Notes under the pieces: generated by a model
What the model was told of the DNA's origin: nothing
What the model saw: the letters and a program-made list of their open reading frames with translations, nothing else
Database searches by the model: none
Source of the DNA: Lathyrus oleraceus
Taxonomy: Eukaryota; Streptophyta; Magnoliopsida; Fabales; Fabaceae
Reading direction: 5' to 3'
Assembly (NCBI RefSeq): GCF_024323335.1
Contig: NC_066579.1
Coordinates: 130,929,354-130,993,353, forward strand
DNA length: 64,000 nt
Part shown: positions 1 to 10,599 of the stretch, one piece after another
Position numbering within the stretch: position 1 is the stretch's first letter
How the letters are laid out: every line of letters starts with the position of its first letter
Position numbers and translations under genes: made by a program

Positions 1-2
1 TG

Positions 3-266
3 GAGTTATGGTTTAACAAAGCCAATGAAACTGAAGCTGTTAGAGATCACATTAGTGTTGTTGAACCGTCTGGTGGAGCAGGCTATAAGAAGATTTTTTT
101 CAAGAATCTTAATGCTAAAAAGATAAAGAAGGTGGAGGCTATTTTTAAGTACCTAATGAATTTGTATGCAAGTGATTCTGAATCAGATGAATACCTTGAC
201 AACTATGATGACCTTGAGAATGAAGACCAAGATAATTGCATGAGTTCAACTAGGCATGAATATTGA
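3..266 (+). CDS. 3' end of an unidentified host-like protein gene (partial)
   Basis: An open frame enters from the left window edge and ends at TGA 264-266, giving 87 C-terminal residues. The sequence is basic in its middle (a KK-rich stretch near residues 25-42) and strongly acidic after that (repeated D/E with SDSESDE and NYDDLENEDQD-like runs). No catalytic motif is visible and I do not recognise the family. An acidic tail of this kind is common in nuclear and chromatin proteins but proves nothing. The DNA differs from the LTR just downstream, so it predates the Ogre-1 insertion, whose duplicated target begins 17 bp after the stop. It could be a true host gene, a pseudogene or the end of a DNA transposon gene. 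Confidence 0.45.
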   Translation, partial: ELWFNKANETEAVRDHISVVEPSGGAGYKKIFFKNLNAKKIKKVEAIFKYLMNLYASDSESDEYLDNYDDLENEDQDNCMSSTRHEY

Positions 267-282
267 AGACTTTGTTATGTTT

Positions 283-287
283 CACAT
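283..287. repeat. Left target-site duplication of Ogre-1 (CACAT)
   Basis: CACAT directly precedes the TG of the 5' LTR and is repeated at 51194-51198 directly after the CA end of the 3' LTR. A 5-bp duplication is normal for Ty3/gypsy integration. It shows that both LTRs belong to one insertion event. Confidence 0.93.
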
Positions 288-1936
288 TGTAATACCCCAA
301 AATTTACCCTTCATTTTTTCCTGGAAGCATGGGATTATGTTTCACACTTCATTAGCATCATACTAGGTCATACTCATTGCATACTGCATTAGTGACTTGG
401 GAATCGGGTTTTGATTGATCACTCCTTAACATAAGGAGCCCACACAAAGCAAGATTGAGAATTGGACTTCATTCTCTAAATATACAAGTCTCAAGGGTCT
501 TAGGGGGGCTCCAGGTATCTTATTATGGTCCTCAGTTCATCAGTGAAGGATTCAGAGCTATCAGAGTGTTCATCTGGATTTAATTAGGAAATTAGGGTTT
601 CATGGCTACTTGCAACAGGCAATGTTTGGTTGGAAGTAGAGGAGCTTTCCCATGTCATGATTGGAGAGGTATCTTGGCCTAGGAAGATTCACAATTATCT
701 CAGAAAGATCCATTGGCAAACAGTGCAATCAGTCCCCGATCATTTTTGCCCTAAAATTAGGGTTTGGTATAAAATCAGTTTATTTCTGATTCTTTGGGTG
801 AAACTCTTTTCCATGGCCCTCCATATATCCACAAGGGTCTACATACAAAAAAATCAGCTCTTTATTTGAGCTAGACGTGCTTCAATTGATCATGGGAATC
901 GGGAATCAGACAGTTTGGGAAAAGTCAACTGTGGGGCCAGAAAAGTCAACTCCTGACTTTTTGAGAGTGGAATCTCAAAATCCATGCCTAGGGGAGCCTA
1001 CATGTGAAATTTGATCAAGGTTTGATCATGGATTCATCATTTAATCAGGAATTGGCAAAGTTACTTAATTTGGAAATGTTTGACTTTCCATTTAGGGCAA
1101 GTTTTCATGATTGTTTCACTCACTTTAAGCCCATTTTCCATCAAGATAAGAGCTCCATTTGAAAATTTCTCCAACATGAAAGTTGTTCCTCTTTTTCCAA
1201 GCTTTCTATAAATATAAAGTTTCCTCCGTTTGGATCGAAATTGAGAAAGTTATGCTTAGTCAAAGTGGGGCCTATTTTTAGGACACTTAGAAAAATTTCT
1301 AAGTCTCAAAATCTTCAAAGTTTGTCCAGAATTCTTGGCCAGTTTTCTTGCACTTCAAGGAACCAATTGCAAATAGTTTATTCACAACAATTATACCTTG
1401 TTATTTCCTCTTTAACATACCTTTGGAATCATCTCATTTGGATCCATGGTTTGAGAGATGCACTCACTTAAAGTCGGCACCATGACTTGATTTTCTAGGC
1501 AGATTTTAGGCCAAACTTGCCCAACCAGTTTTGCATTGTGTGACATGATCTTGAGGTCCATTTTTCACCTTTTTCCATTCATCATTTCCATTCATGCTCA
1601 ACGTGAAAGATGCCAAGCTCCATGATATCTTGCTATTGTTTGCATTATCTCATCATTTGGTGGCTTGTTCATCAAGATATATGGCCACAAAGTCACCATT
1701 TTGAACTGTTTTCTTGTTTCCTTGCATGACCAAGCCATGCTGCAGTCCATGTTTGTTTCCTCATTTGGCCATGCATTGTATATTCATTCACTTAAAAGTT
1801 TGCCAAATAAGGACAAAACCTCACGTGTCTTTTCTTTCCCTTTTCTAACACCACCTCACCATTTGCAACCAAAATGCATCATTTTTCCCATGAACAAATC
1901 ATTTATTTCAGAGCCCATTAAGCATTTGATCCACCA

Positions 1937-1959
1937 TATTTAAGAGCTAAAAACCCTAA
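1937..1959 (+). promoter_or_regulatory. Candidate LTR core promoter: TATTTAAG plus telo-box
   Basis: TATTTAAG (1937-1944) is followed 6 bp later by AAACCCTAA (1951-1959). The same pair with the same spacing occurs at 48039-48061 in the 3' LTR and at 54737-54759 in the diverged Ogre-3 LTR. Telo-boxes near TATA boxes are known from plant genes for the translation machinery. A second TATAAAA at 768-774 is also conserved but has less supporting context. The transcription start itself is not visible. Confidence 0.5.
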
Positions 1960-3933
1960 ACCTAAAAGGCTGGCTGTGAATTTTCGAGCTAAGCAAGGCA
2001 AGGAGCATTAGAGTCAGATTTCATTCCTCTTCCATTTCTCAAGTTGAAGCTTTGAAGCACCAACAAGGAAGCCTCATCTTCTTCTATTTTCTCCACAGTC
2101 GAGGGGCAGTGGACCTAACTTCCACTAGGTAACCTTTATTACTCCTCTTCCATGGCCATGTATTGCTTACTATGCTTATCATCATGCTGTTTACCATGCT
2201 CATCATCCTGCTTCCTTCCATGCTAATCATGCTATGCTTGTTTCTGAAGCCCTTAACACGAGGCAATGTTCTTGATATTGATTTGTGCTGTTGAATTTTT
2301 TGCCCTTTCCCGTGTCCATGATGACACTTTGTTGTCAATATTTCTCCATGATTAAGCCATCATTTCACTCAAACAAAGTTACCATGTTAATTTACACATT
2401 TCATACTTGATATCTGGGCTTTATTTCGTGTCATTTGATGCCCTATGGTGGTCGCATTTTGTTGTTGAAGTTGGAAGAAACTCACCTGTTTCTGCGTATT
2501 TGCATGGCGTTAGGGTTTTTCAGGTCCCATGACGAAGACGATCACGTGTCGTCTTGAGGACCGCTGGATCAAACGCGCATGTTGTAATCCTGGATGTCCA
2601 TTTGTTTTTGTCTTGTAGTGTTTTAAATGAAACTTGACCAATTGATAACATGTCACATGATTTTTTAAAATAAAACGTTCATTTAATTTTGTCACACCTG
2701 AATAATTGTTTGGACCATGGGCCAGCACTAGTTGCTGTTGACACCTCCTTTTCCTGGCCCATCGGCACTAATCCATTCCCATTTTCATTTTCTTTTTTAA
2801 TTCACATTTATTTTTCTGTTTTGATTTTAATTGATATAAAATTTTTATTTGTCCATAAAATTATCCAAAAATATTTTCCACATTTCTTGATGCATTATTT
2901 AATTTTATTTAATTTTTATTTTTGCATTTATTTAATGTTAATATTTTATTTTAATTATTCTTTCCAAGTGGTTCATTTTGGCATACGTCTTATTCTTGAT
3001 TTAATTTTTATGACTTAAAATTATTTTTAGATTGTGATTTTTGGGATGAAGGTTGACCACTGTCCCATGGTCAACCTGACCTTTTCTTGGATTTTTATTT
3101 CACCATTTTCAATTTATTCTTGAATCATTTTTAACCTAGTCTTGTTGATTGACTTTTGGTTTGACCTCTGTTTTGTTTCAATTAATTCATGTACCAATTT
3201 TCATTATTTTTAAAATCTTTTTGGGGGATGATGATGTCCTGGCCCCACCTTACTTAGTTTAATTTTTCATAATTTTCTTAATTAATTTGCTATTTATTTG
3301 ATATTTTTTAAGTTGGCTCGAATTTTCAGTTGACTTCTTTATGATCGATGTTTGACTTAGGGATTGTTTATGGCAATTGAAGAGATCTTTTGATCCTCCC
3401 TTTTTCATCTCATATGCCATGTATTAGAGGCCTTTCATCTTAATTTTATTTGATCCTTACCTGATTTCTGATTTAATTATTTCAGTGGGCCCTTTTTGTA
3501 CATCTTTTCATCTGTCTGATTCATCTGTTATCTGTTATACTTGTTTCTTTCATCCATGCTTATTATTGCTTGATTGTTTAACATGTTCATACTTCCCATG
3601 CCTTTTTTAATGCTCCGTTATTTCATTCTTTGATTCTTTGACTTGATTATACATTTGTTTACTTATCTGTTTTTATTAACTGTTGCCTACCTGTATGATG
3701 ATTGAGGCATATATTCTTATTGTTTGATTGCCATGAACCATCCCCATTCATAATAAATGTACCCCTCTCCCATAAAGTGTATAATATTTATTCTTTCATT
3801 CTTTATTCATCTTTTAATACAAGAATTAAAACGAACATCCGATAATCATTTCAAAATAAGATCAAAACTCGATTCAACGTCGAGTAATCATTTTCAAAAC
3901 TTAACAGAACCAGCACGTATTCATCCATCCTCT

Positions 3934-4001
3934 TGTAAGTCGATTGCCTCAGGCATCGCCATCTACCTGTAAGTCGATTGCCTCAGGCATCGCCATCTAC
4001 C
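3934..4001 (+). repeat. Two tandem 34-bp units in the Ogre-1 LTR
   Basis: Units at 3934-3967 and 3968-4001 are identical, each starting TGTAAGTCGATTGCC. The duplication is also present in the 3' LTR near 50040-50105 and, diverged, in Ogre-3 near 56030-56095, so it is older than these insertions. Confidence 0.9.
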
Positions 4002-4406
4002 CTTATCCGTGGCTCCTCTCCTTGCTCCATCCGTCGACTCTTGTTCCGTTTAGGTAGCACCCATTAGGTAGAACCCTTTGTATGATAACATAGGTAGAAT
4101 TCCCTTATTCTTTGCATGCTAACATTAGGTAGATGTTCCCCTCTGTAAATCCTAACACATAGGTCCACATTGCATGACAACTCTAGGGTAGAGCTTCCCC
4201 ACTTTTAGACCTTCCGTGCGTCTCCGATCTTGTGGCATGTCAATCCGTTCTATTGCAAAGAGGTAACTGCCTAAGACTAGATTCAGCGAGCTGCGACACC
4301 TACTGCTAGGACGTTGAACACATTGTCCACTTTCCTTTGACACAGCTGGTGTCCTCTTTTGTAAGTCCATATTCAGATGGCAATCCTTAACCCATAGGTA
4401 GCCGAA

Positions 4407-4802
4407 CTACGACAACTCTGATTCTCATGTTCAAATGAGATACATAGGCACGAGATGCGATGTCTTGCCGAGTTTTGACTGACGACTAACAACTAACCTT
4501 TGTTTGCTTTTGCCCTTGCTGCGATTCTTTTCTCTCGCCCTCGTTGCGATCGAGACCTTTTTTCTCTCGCCCTAGTTGCGATCGAGACCTTCCCTTTCTC
4601 TTGCCCTAGTTGCAATCGAGACCTTTGTTTCCGTAGTTAGCTGAACTACATTTTTGCTCTGATTCTCATTCCAGATGAGATACGTAGGCATAAGACGCGA
4701 TGTCTTATCGAGCACGCTTCTCTTTCGCCTATAGGTAGCCAAGCTACGAAGACTCTGATTCTCATACTCATATGAGATACGTAGGCAGTGGATGCGACAT
4801 CC
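4407..4802 (+). other. Three repeated stem-loop modules in R-U5 of Ogre-1 5' LTR
   Basis: Modules lie at 4407-4466, 4646-4707 and 4744-4802. Each reads CTAC(G), then CTCTGAT, an inner hairpin TCTCAT/ATGAGA with a 5-6 nt loop, then CGTAGGCA closing the outer stem. A distal hairpin follows: TAAGAC/GTCTTA in the second and GGATG-CGA-CATCC in the third. The first module has a damaged outer stem (CATAG). Between modules 1 and 2 lie three short repeats of a unit containing TTGCGATCGAGACC (about 4535-4625). The role is unknown; the position is in the RNA leader. Confidence 0.7.
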
Positions 4803-4890
4803 TTGAGAGTCATTTCCTTTTGACCCTCTTTTAGCAGATAGTACATTAGATATACCTACACCCTTTAGACTAGAACAACAAGAGTGGTTC

Positions 4891-4939
4891 CCGTAGAGTA
4901 CTACGGATGCGTAGGGGTGCTAATACCTTCCCTTCGCAT
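4891..4939 (+). other. Two abutting conserved hairpins near the 3' end of the Ogre-1 5' LTR
   Basis: CCGTAGAGTACTACGG (4891-4906) is a 6-bp stem with an AGTA loop. Immediately after it, ATGCG (4907-4911) pairs with CGCAT (4935-4939) around AGGG/CCCT and a loop containing TGCTAATACCTT. Equivalents are at 50983-51031, 5519-5566 (-), 21335-21382 (-), 58171-58219 (-) and, weaker for the second hairpin, at 56752-56800. Stems vary in a paired manner while the loops stay constant. Confidence 0.7.
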
Positions 4940-5104
4940 AATCGACTCCCGAACCCTAGGTTTGGTTGCGAGACCTTGTCTTTTCGTTTCTTTAGGTTTT
5001 CTTCGATCGTTTCCTTTCCCTTTCCTTTGGGATAAATAACGAACGGTGGCGACTCTTCTGTTTTTCTTTCGCCGGTTATTTTTTTTCCGCCTAGTTGCGA
5101 CAGC

Positions 5105-5123
5105 TGGCGACTCTGCTGGGGAA
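5105..5123 (+). promoter_or_regulatory. Primer binding site of Ogre-1 (tRNA-Arg type)
   Basis: TGGCGACTCTGCTGGGGAA starts 2 bp after the LTR end. The TGG start pairs with the CCA end of a tRNA. This sequence is the known tRNA-Arg primer site of Ogre elements and recurs at 56988-57006 and, with one change, in Ogre-2. Confidence 0.92.
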
Positions 5124-5357
5124 CCTGGTTTCCCTATGCGAGTCCCTCCTAGCTTTTATGGGTTTCTTGTTTATTGGGTGTTTATTCTTTTGTACAGTTA
5201 TTGACTTTCAGCATTTATCCGCTTTATCTTATTGCATTGTGTACATATGATTGCTGTATCTGCTGGATTTGTGGGGTTGGTTGTTTGTTGGGGTGGGTTG
5301 TTCTATGAGAGATAAGCCCACTACCCAGGCTTGAGCGTACACACAGGTTTTAGAGTG

Positions 5358-5362
5358 GATAG
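5358..5362. repeat. Left target-site duplication of Ogre-2 (GATAG)
   Basis: GATAG precedes the LTR end at 5363 and is repeated at 26034-26038 after the other LTR. Confidence 0.93.
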
Positions 5363-5670
5363 TGTCGCATCCGCGAAAAACAACCGGTGGGCAAAAACAA
5401 AACAAACAGAGCCGCCACCGTGCGTTATTTATCCCAAAAGAGGGAAAGGAAACGCTCGAAGTAAACCTAGAAAAGACATGGTCTCGCGACCAAAGAGAGA
5501 TGGGATCGGGAGTCGGTTACGCAAGGGGAAGGTATTAGCACCCCTCACGTCCGTCGTACTCGACGGGATCCACACTCAGAAGAATAGAAGAAAGGTTGCT
5601 AAAACTGCTCACAAGAATGCACACACACACGGGAAACAACACAGGTGGAATAAGAGGGGAAAGGGCTCGC

Positions 5671-5730
5671 TAGGATATCGCATCCTATGCCTACGTATCT
5701 CATCTGGAATGAGAATCAGAGCTACCGTAG
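5671..5730 (-). other. Stem-loop module present in only one Ogre-2 LTR
   Basis: On the minus strand: CTACG, GCTCTGAT, TCTCAT-TCCAG-ATGAGA, CGTAGGCA, then the distal hairpin GGAT-GCGAT-ATCC. It has the same order and orientation as the Ogre-1 modules. The partner LTR lacks it at about 21490. A second module at 6104-6142 (inner stem CCTCAT/ATGAGG) is present in both LTRs (21842-21880). Confidence 0.7.
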
Positions 5731-5764
5731 TTCGGCTCACGCACGCCAAACAAAACACACGCAG

Positions 5765-5975
5765 GAAACCGAATGCCAATCGTTGGACTTATGTCAGACT
5801 CCACACAAACAGGCAAACATGGAAACCGAATGCCAATCGCTGGACTTACATCAGACTCCGAACCAACGAACACACACAGGAAACCAACTGCCAATTGCTG
5901 GACTTACGTCGGACTCCACACACACAAACACCAATAGGATACGGAACGCCAATCGCTGGTCTTACATCCATCTCC
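5765..5975 (-). repeat. Tandem array of a ~58-bp unit in Ogre-2 LTR
   Basis: Four diverged copies share GCCAATCGCTGGACTTAC, starting near 5773, 5830, 5889 and 5947. The partner array is at about 21505-21715. Ogre-4 has two related copies at about 58520-58630. Confidence 0.85.
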
Positions 5976-8900
5976 TAACACACCCAAGACGGATAACAAC
6001 CAAACAAGTTAATAGGGAGTCTGGAACTCGAGCCTAATAATTGTCAAGCAAACACACACAAAAAGAAAAAGGGTGCCCGGAGAGATCTCGTCCGACCTCC
6101 TGCCTACGTACCTCATCTGGTATGAGGATCAGGGCAACGTAGTTCCCCTTAACAGGGGAGAAACTTTCTCCTAACCAGAGACTGGGAAATGACAAACTAG
6201 AAGGGAGACTGACTCGAGCCTAATAGTTATCATGTAATCCACAATGGTCCTAGGTTGAGGTTTCTATCTAACTTGCACAGGCAGCAAGCTATCCTAAACA
6301 GCACAAGCAAAGCAAACATACACACAATTAGCACACACTATATACAAACAAAGTGGGCTCACACAAGGTTAGGCTGTGAAACACAAGCCAACTGGAATCG
6401 GGTGTAGTTAGCTCTTAACCCTAACATTGAGAGTTAGGGTGAAGCAGATGAAATAGGAAGTGAGGGTAAGACCTCACAGCTCTTATCCCTGGCCTAGGAG
6501 AGCTTTAGACAAATGAAAGTGGGAGTTCAGAAAGTTGGAACTCTTCTCCACATATGACTTACTCAACAAAGATCTTGGGTTATTATCCACAATGCATCAA
6601 CACAAGGTGTGTGAGCAAAGTGGATGACACACTGAATAGCAGGAGATGGATTGCACATCTCTTTTATCTGCCAATTGCCTTATCAAAGGACTTCTCCTGC
6701 TTGGCACAAACATAAACAAACACAAGCATTGCCTCTTAAGGAGGGCTTCAGACAGGTGCCTGCCCAAGTAACAGGACAGGTCTTCCAGACTACATGAAGT
6801 CAGAGAGTTATACCTATGTGGTTAAGCAACCAAGCAAAAGCAAAAGCAAGTTCAAATTTGAACTTAAGCAACTTATGTACTTGTAGAAACATCACACAAA
6901 TCAGTTCAACTGTACAGACAAACAGCCAACACTAATATCAACAGTCAAACCCAATGATCAAAGGCATAAGCCAACAAGTCAAACTCAAATGAGTTAACAA
7001 CCCTATAAAACACACAATGTTAGTAGTCAAAAGTAAGCATCAAATGCTCAAGTGAGGTGGCATAATGAACCATATAACCTGGATGTTCAACCTGAAATCA
7101 AAGCTCAAAGATGAGACAAACCACTAGGTCAAGGCCTAGGGTCAAAGAGGGAGAAAAAATCCAAAACAGAACATGAAATTCAACATGAATCAACTTCAAT
7201 CAATTAAGAATACAATCCAAAAGGTATCATCTCAATATCATTCACCAATTTCATTTCATGAACCAAATATGGCAAGGTATGCAAGTTGAAAGCACATTGT
7301 GACAACAGAATGAACAAATGCACATTAATTCAAAAATGCTTCAATTAATTTTGGCAAAAATCATGGGTAAACAGAACACAAAATATGATCAACACACAAA
7401 AAATTAGAGCATTTGGACAACATTAGGCATGGTAATCAAATTGTATAAGGCAAGGCAAGCAAAATCAAGCACATATGGGACACCAAATGGTACACCAACT
7501 TAGCACAAGCCTAAAACAGAAATGGTAATTGGTAAAAACCTCAAACCAAAGCCAAAACAACCTTCAACATGTCTAGCATTAGTGTGCAAAATTTCACATC
7601 CATTGGATAAACCACAAGCATTTCACAATCACATGAAGTTCAAGACCATTCAAAAGTTCACAAATGATCATCCAGAAAGAAAAATCTCAATCAAATCAGA
7701 AACCAATCCAAAAATTCCACAAAACATCATGAACATTCACAACATCCATATCAAGCACCCTACAAAAAATCAGAACATTTGGAGATCATTTGGTAAGGCA
7801 AATTCATCAATCATGTTGGACATCACAAGGTGTGACACAAATTGTCACACCTAACTTAGAAAAATCATAAATCAGCAATGGCAATTCATAAAAATGCAAA
7901 CTCAACACCAAAATGTCCAGCAAGATGTCTAGTTTCTACATGTAAAATTTCATGAGCATTGGATTATAATTGAGCATTTCACAAATGAAGAACCAAAGCA
8001 AGGTCAATATATGATACATGTACACAAACCCTAGGGCCAAAAATAAACCAGCCAGGCACAATTTGAGTTATCATAGTGATAAAAAACTAGAGAGAAAAAG
8101 AAAATCAATGCAAAAAACCTCACATTTTTTGGACCATTATTCAATCACTTATGAATTTATGAAGTGAGAAAAAAATAAAAAAACATGAGAGGTATGTACA
8201 TAAACATATGAGGGAAATGGGAAAAAAAAAGGCAAGGCATTTGAATTATGTTGGAGCCAAGAATCGAACAGCAGCACAATTTGAATTTGGAATGGCGCGC
8301 GCTGCATGGCAAATCCATGCAGCCAATCACAGGCGATCCCTAGCGAACCTAAGGCAACACATTGGAAACACACAAAACCGTGGCCAAAAATCCGGAACCA
8401 TCTTCTTCACAAACGCAGCGCATGAACAGTGGATCTTCAACATTCATCAAGAACAAATTTTCCAGTTTTTGAAATTGAGCACATGAATGTGTAGGTCTTT
8501 CAATGTACATCATGAATCTACTATTGGTTTAACCAAAAACGCAAAGGCACGCATGAATCGAAGACACCAAAAATCATGTGTGAAACTTTAATTGCATGTA
8601 ACTTCATGGATATTACACCAAATCGCTCGATACAAATTGCAGAATCATCACCATTAAGAGATCTACAAGACTATATCAACAATTTCATGAATTAAAGAAG
8701 TCGAAAAATGACCTCATGAAGTGCAGCTTTGTAATTCGTGTGTTTCTGGCCTTGCAATGCTTCAATCTTCCTCTAGCAAGCTTGTACAAGTGTTTGGAAG
8801 AATGTTTGAGGTCCATTTGGTCTTGGTTCAACAGAATTTTGATTCCACCATTGATGAACTCAAGCTTTGAATATGCTTCAAACTGCATGAAATCACTTGA

Positions 8901-9065
8901 ATCTTGGTTCAATCTTGCTCCATAATGATACTAGATGATGAATTGAGCAAGAAAAATGCATGAGATGTGAAGAAATTTGGAGAAAAAATGAGAGAGAATT
9001 TTGAGAGACTTTGAGAATTCTAGATATAGAATTGGGAAATGTGATGAATTCTGTTATGATTTGTG

Positions 9066-9073
9066 TTATATAC
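9066..9073 (-). promoter_or_regulatory. Candidate TATA box in Ogre-2 3' LTR
   Basis: GTATATAA on the minus strand is followed downstream by CT-rich leader-like sequence (CTCTCTCAAAATTCTCTCTC-like). The equivalent in the 5' LTR is at 24802-24809. It would divide the LTR into about 1.2 kb U3 and 3.7 kb R-U5. Confidence 0.5.
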
Positions 9074-10283
9074 TCCCTCTTAATCATGCTTAATTAGGCT
9101 TTAATCAAATGCTAATGAAAATGGTTAAGTTTGGAGGTGTTTTGGCAAAAATGATTTTTCACCCTATGCATGAAAATGCATGGTGAATAGTGCACGAACT
9201 TCCTTTCAAATCCACTCAAAATGATGTTTTGGAGCCAATGGTAATGGTAGCATGGTCAAATAATGCACAAATTTCAAATTCCATTTTCCCTCCAAAAATC
9301 AAATGAATTTCCAAATATTTATGTGAATATAATTCATGCCATGTAATGCCAAATTTGGAAACTAGAGGTTAAGACAAGAACAATGCAAAAAGAGCCACTT
9401 GATTTGGAGTTTTGGTGAAGAAGTTATGCTCATTTGAAGTTCCATGTTCACTTGGCCATGATTGATCCATATCTCTTCAACCACACATGAGAAATTGATG
9501 ATCTTGGACTTTTTGGAAATGGGAGAGCAAGATCTACAACTTTCATGTTCAACAAAATTTCATTTGAAGCTTTTTTGATGATGTAATCTTGAGTTGAAAA
9601 CCTTTCCATTTTTGGCAATTTTGAATTATAAGTCACTTTCTATTTTTGGAAAGTTTTGTCCTGACTTTATTTTCTTCAATGTTGATGTTTGAAATGTCAA
9701 ATGAGACTTGTTTGAATGATTGAAGTATTTCTAGTCACTTCCCACCTCCAAATCCAACAGTTGACTTTTCTAGTTGATAGATGACTTGGTCATGCACAGA
9801 TGAACTTGGGCCTCAATCTCCTGATGAAATGACTCCCAGATGAAACCCTAGCTTATACAAGCTCAACAAAAACACATGATGATCTCCATCTCATTAAAGA
9901 CCTCATCTCACTGAAAAACCCTGACTGGCATAACGCAACTGATTAGGGTTGACCAGAGGTCAAAACCCTAATCCCAAGGAACTGATCAGGAATAATGGAC
10001 CTTGATGATGATGATGTATCACTTCAACCAAGATAATACCCAATATCCTTGAGGAACCAAGAAACCCTAATTGAAGCACAAACCTCAGATGATTAGTGAT
10101 TAATTCATGAGACCCTCAAGCTTGAATCTCTTAACCTCTCTATCTTCTGAGAAAGACCTAGGAGGATGACTTGCTTATTGTTTCCACATGATATGCAAAG
10201 ATGCAATGACTAATGTCCTAAAGGATGAAATGCAATATGCTAAGCTAGTCCCAAGAGAGGAGGGCAAATTTTGAGGTGTTACA

Positions 10284-10300
10284 GCTGCCCCTATTCAATC
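10284..10300 (-). promoter_or_regulatory. Polypurine tract of Ogre-2
   Basis: On the minus strand GATTGAATAGGGGCAGC directly precedes the 3' LTR. Ogre-1 has GATTGAATAAGGGCAGT in the same place (46376-46392). Confidence 0.85.
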
Positions 10301-10599
10301 CACTGTGAACCTGTCGATATGAATAGCCTCGGCTTTCAGATGATCAGGGTGAAGAGGGATTGAATACCAAGAACAGACGAACAATTTGCACTCTGATGGG
10401 CAATAATTAACAATGCCTGTCAGAATCGGCAAAGAAGCGATCTCAAAAGAAGAATCCGCCTGGTACGGAAAAAGTTGGCCTGAATACCGAGAAGAAACGT
10501 TGACCTGAATACCAAAATAAATGGTAACACAGGAATAACCATGGCCTGAACACCACATCCGCTGGGGATTATTATTACTTTTTTTTTTACTTTTCTTGA

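Larger units (their letters stand above)
288..5102 (+). repeat. 5' LTR of Ogre-1 (4815 bp)
   Basis: Starts TGTAATACCCC and ends TTGCGACA, just before the primer site. It pairs with the LTR at 46393-51193; in the first 780 bp I count roughly 22 differences (about 97% identity). A TATTTAAG box with an AAACCCTAA telo-box at 1937-1959 suggests U3 of about 1.6 kb and a very long transcribed R-U5 part. That R-U5 part holds internal tandem repeats and repeated stem-loop modules. Short ORFs in it are broken in the partner LTR and are not considered genes. Confidence 0.92.
5103..5362 (+). other. Ogre-1 leader, first part
   Basis: Non-coding leader between the 5' LTR and the Ogre-2 insertion. It contains the primer site and no convincing ORF. 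It continues at 26039 after the inserted element. Confidence 0.8.
5363..10283 (-). repeat. 3' LTR of Ogre-2 (4921 bp)
   Basis: On the plus strand it begins TGTCGCATCCGCG and ends GAGGTGTTACA. It is 66 bp longer than its partner, almost entirely because a stem-loop module at about 5671-5745 is absent from the other LTR. A TATA-like GTATATAA lies at 9066-9073 (-). Plus-strand ORFs such as 7522-7854 occur in both LTRs only because LTRs are duplicates. Confidence 0.92.

Noticed and set aside
768..774. TATAAAA as LTR promoter
   Set aside because: Conserved, but lacks the telo-box context found at 1937-1959; kept only as an alternative.
5331..6037. ORFs of 116-215 residues rich in K, R and T (also 21156-21716)
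   Set aside because: They lie antisense to the Ogre-2 LTR across its 58-bp tandem repeats and differ between the two LTRs; they are repeat translations.
7522..7854. 110-residue ORF conserved at 23260-23592
   Set aside because: Conservation is explained by the two LTRs being copies; it is antisense to the element and has no family features.
8685..8912. Sense-strand 75-residue ORF in both Ogre-2 LTRs (also 24421-24648)
   Set aside because: It could be an upstream ORF in the leader, but nothing beyond LTR duplication supports it.
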